DNA of 35,300 nt, from positions 1-35,300 of the forward strand of contig JADKIA010000020.1 in the NCBI GenBank assembly GCA_016721465.1. The letters are read 5' to 3'. This document shows positions 33,905-35,300 of the stretch, piece by piece (the first letter of the stretch is position 1; each line of letters starts with the position of its first letter). Source of the stretch: Ideonella sp. Lineage in GTDB: Bacteria > Pseudomonadota > Gammaproteobacteria > Burkholderiales > Burkholderiaceae_C. Made by a program: the position numbers and the translations under genes. The notes under the pieces are model-generated. The model did not search any database. It was not told the origin of the DNA and saw nothing but the letters and a program-made list of their open reading frames with translations.

Positions 33905-35300
33905 ATGCCATCTGATGCCATCTTGCTCGCTCCCGCGCCGCGCCGCCAGCATCGCTGCCGGTCACCGGCACGACCGCACCATCAACGACGAGCTGGACGC
34001 ATGCCCGAGCAGTGTCCCGGACAAGACTGCGCCTGCCCGGTGCAGCTCGAATCGGGCCGTCGAGCGCTTCACACAGCAGCTTGCCCGCCCGCCGACCGCA
34101 TCGCCAAGGGTCTGGTGCGCCTGGGCGTGGGGCGCAACGATCGTGGTGTCGGTGCAGCGGCCCGCCCGGCTGGGCCTTCACCGCCACCTACCTGCCTGCT
34201 TCGCGCATCGGCGCGGTGCTCAACCCGCTGATGCCGATCTTCCGCGAGCGCGAGCCCTCGTTCATGCTGGCGCACGCCGCAAGCGTCTTCATCGCCCAAG
34301 ACCTACCGCGGCTTCGATTTCGAGAAGATGGCCATGGGGCTGAAGCACAGCCTGCTCCCCGCGCTGCACATCGTGGTGGTTGGGGTGGCCACCAGACCGA
34401 AGCTCTGCACTGGCTGTTGTCCGGCCCCACCTGGGAGAACGAGCCCGATGCGCGTGCCCGGCTCAGCGCCGAGCGCCCCCGTGCCGGACGACATCACGCA
34501 GTTGATGTACACCTCCGGCACCACGGGCGAGCCCAAGGCCGTGATGCACAGCGCCGCCAACACCCTGCTGGCCAACGTCATTCCCGTGCGCAGCAGCTGC
34601 GCCTGGGCGCGGACGACGTGCTGCTGGTGGCCTCTTCGCTGATGGCGCACCAGACCGGTTTCATGTACGGGCTGATGATGCCCATCGTGCTGCGTGCGCC
34701 AGCGCTGTCCTGCAGGACACCTGGGAGCCGAAGCGCCTGCGGCGCTGATTCGCGAGCATGGCTGCAGCTTCATCGATGGTGTCCACGCCGCTGCTCACCG
34801 ACCGCACGCACGGTGATCGAGCCGGCGCAGGAGGTGCCCACCTTGCGCAGCGTGCTGTGTGCCGGGGCGTTGATCCCGGGGCTTCGGTGAGCACGCCTCG
34901 CAAGGCCCTGGGGCACCGCATCGTGTCGGGCTGGGGCATGACCGAGAACGGCGCCGTCACGATGACCGGGCTGGACGATGACGATGCGCTGGCTTCCAGC
35001 ACCGACGGCCGCCCCCTTGCCCGGCGTGGGAGATCAAGGTGGTGGACGTGGATGGCAGCACCCCGCCGGTCGGCCAGTCCGGCCAGCCGCTGGTGCGGGC
35101 CTGTTCCAACTTCGGCGGCTACCTCCAGCGCCCGGCAGTGGAACGGCACGGATGCGCAAGGCTGGTCTGACACCGGCGACCTGGCCTGCATCGACGGGCG
35201 GGGCTATGTGCGCATCACCGGGCGCAGCAAGGACGTGATCATCCGCGGCGGCGAGAACATCCCCGTGGTGGAGATCGAGTCGTTGCTGTACAAGCACCAG
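33905..35300 (+). CDS. AMP-forming acyl-CoA ligase (partial, multiple frameshifts)
   Basis: Runs off the right edge. Adenylate-forming ligase pieces in several frames: DRIAKGLVRLGVGRND and SRIGAVLNPLMPIFRERE, the P-loop MYTSGTTGEPKAVMHSA, LMAHQTGFMYGLMMPIVLRA, SGWGMTENGAV, and at the edge GRSKDVIIRGGENIPVVEIE. The pattern resembles cyclohexanecarboxylate-CoA and medium-chain acyl-CoA ligases. The start is well supported: AAAGGAG at 33891-33897 lies 7 bases before the ATG at 33905. It may activate a carboxylate linked to the P450 system. Frame breaks occur roughly every 60-150 bases, as dense as in the paa genes at the other end. Confidence 0.8.

Overview
The window is a GC-rich (roughly two-thirds G+C by eye) stretch of a proteobacterial chromosome. 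The gene families point to Burkholderiales, most likely the Rubrivivax/Leptothrix/Roseateles side (inference): a paaKABC operon with PaaR-like operators, a circularly permuted RbgA-type GTPase, a large TonB-dependent receptor linked to sugar uptake, and a class I P450 system. No rRNA, tRNA, CRISPR array, phage or insertion sequence is visible.

Layout. (1) 1-3153: phenylacetate degradation genes paaK-paaA-paaB-paaC on the minus strand, with two PaaR-like operators. (2) 3298-4546: a solitary glgC. (3) 4783-10059, plus strand: an RbgA-like GTPase, then a compact run of an Asp-box propeller, a MoaD/ThiS-like protein, a short-chain-dehydrogenase-fold protein carrying the halohydrin dehalogenase signatures, an FAD monooxygenase and a DUF2783 protein. 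(4) 10286-11554: a nitronate-monooxygenase-like flavoprotein. (5) 11760-25611, minus strand: a ten-gene sugar-uptake locus comprising a TonB-dependent receptor, a secreted helical-toroid protein, an ABC importer, a GH130 enzyme, a DUF1861 protein, a Gfo/Idh oxidoreductase and a fused ROK-sugar-kinase/AGE-isomerase. A divergent LacI-type regulator (26005-27081) and a double palindromic operator (25753-25788) sit at its head. (6) 27082-28412: a damaged dipeptide-permease/ldcA/ddpX segment. (7) 28461-29119: a VapBC-type toxin-antitoxin pair. (8) 29192-31968: cytochrome P450, [2Fe-2S] ferredoxin and ferredoxin reductase, with a divergent AraC-type regulator. (9) 33104-35300: a DUF6445 protein and an acyl-CoA ligase running off the window.

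How it works together. The central locus reads as a complete import-and-cleavage route for a manno-oligosaccharide: receptor through the outer membrane, ABC importer through the inner membrane, GH130 phosphorolysis or hydrolysis of a beta-mannoside, then isomerisation and phosphorylation of the released hexose by one fused protein. The exact glycan is not provable from sequence.

Three things stand out. First, the protein at 7427-8113 matches both halohydrin dehalogenase motifs exactly (T-x4-F-x-G and S-x12-Y-x3-R). Second, a structured intergenic repeat occurs three times; its hairpins keep their shape while their sequence changes, and in two copies its first three bases are the stop codon of the preceding gene. 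Third, single-base frameshifts are dense at both window ends, sparse further in and absent from about 10.3 to 27.1 kb. This looks like uneven read quality, so broken genes near the ends should not be read as biological pseudogenes without checking.
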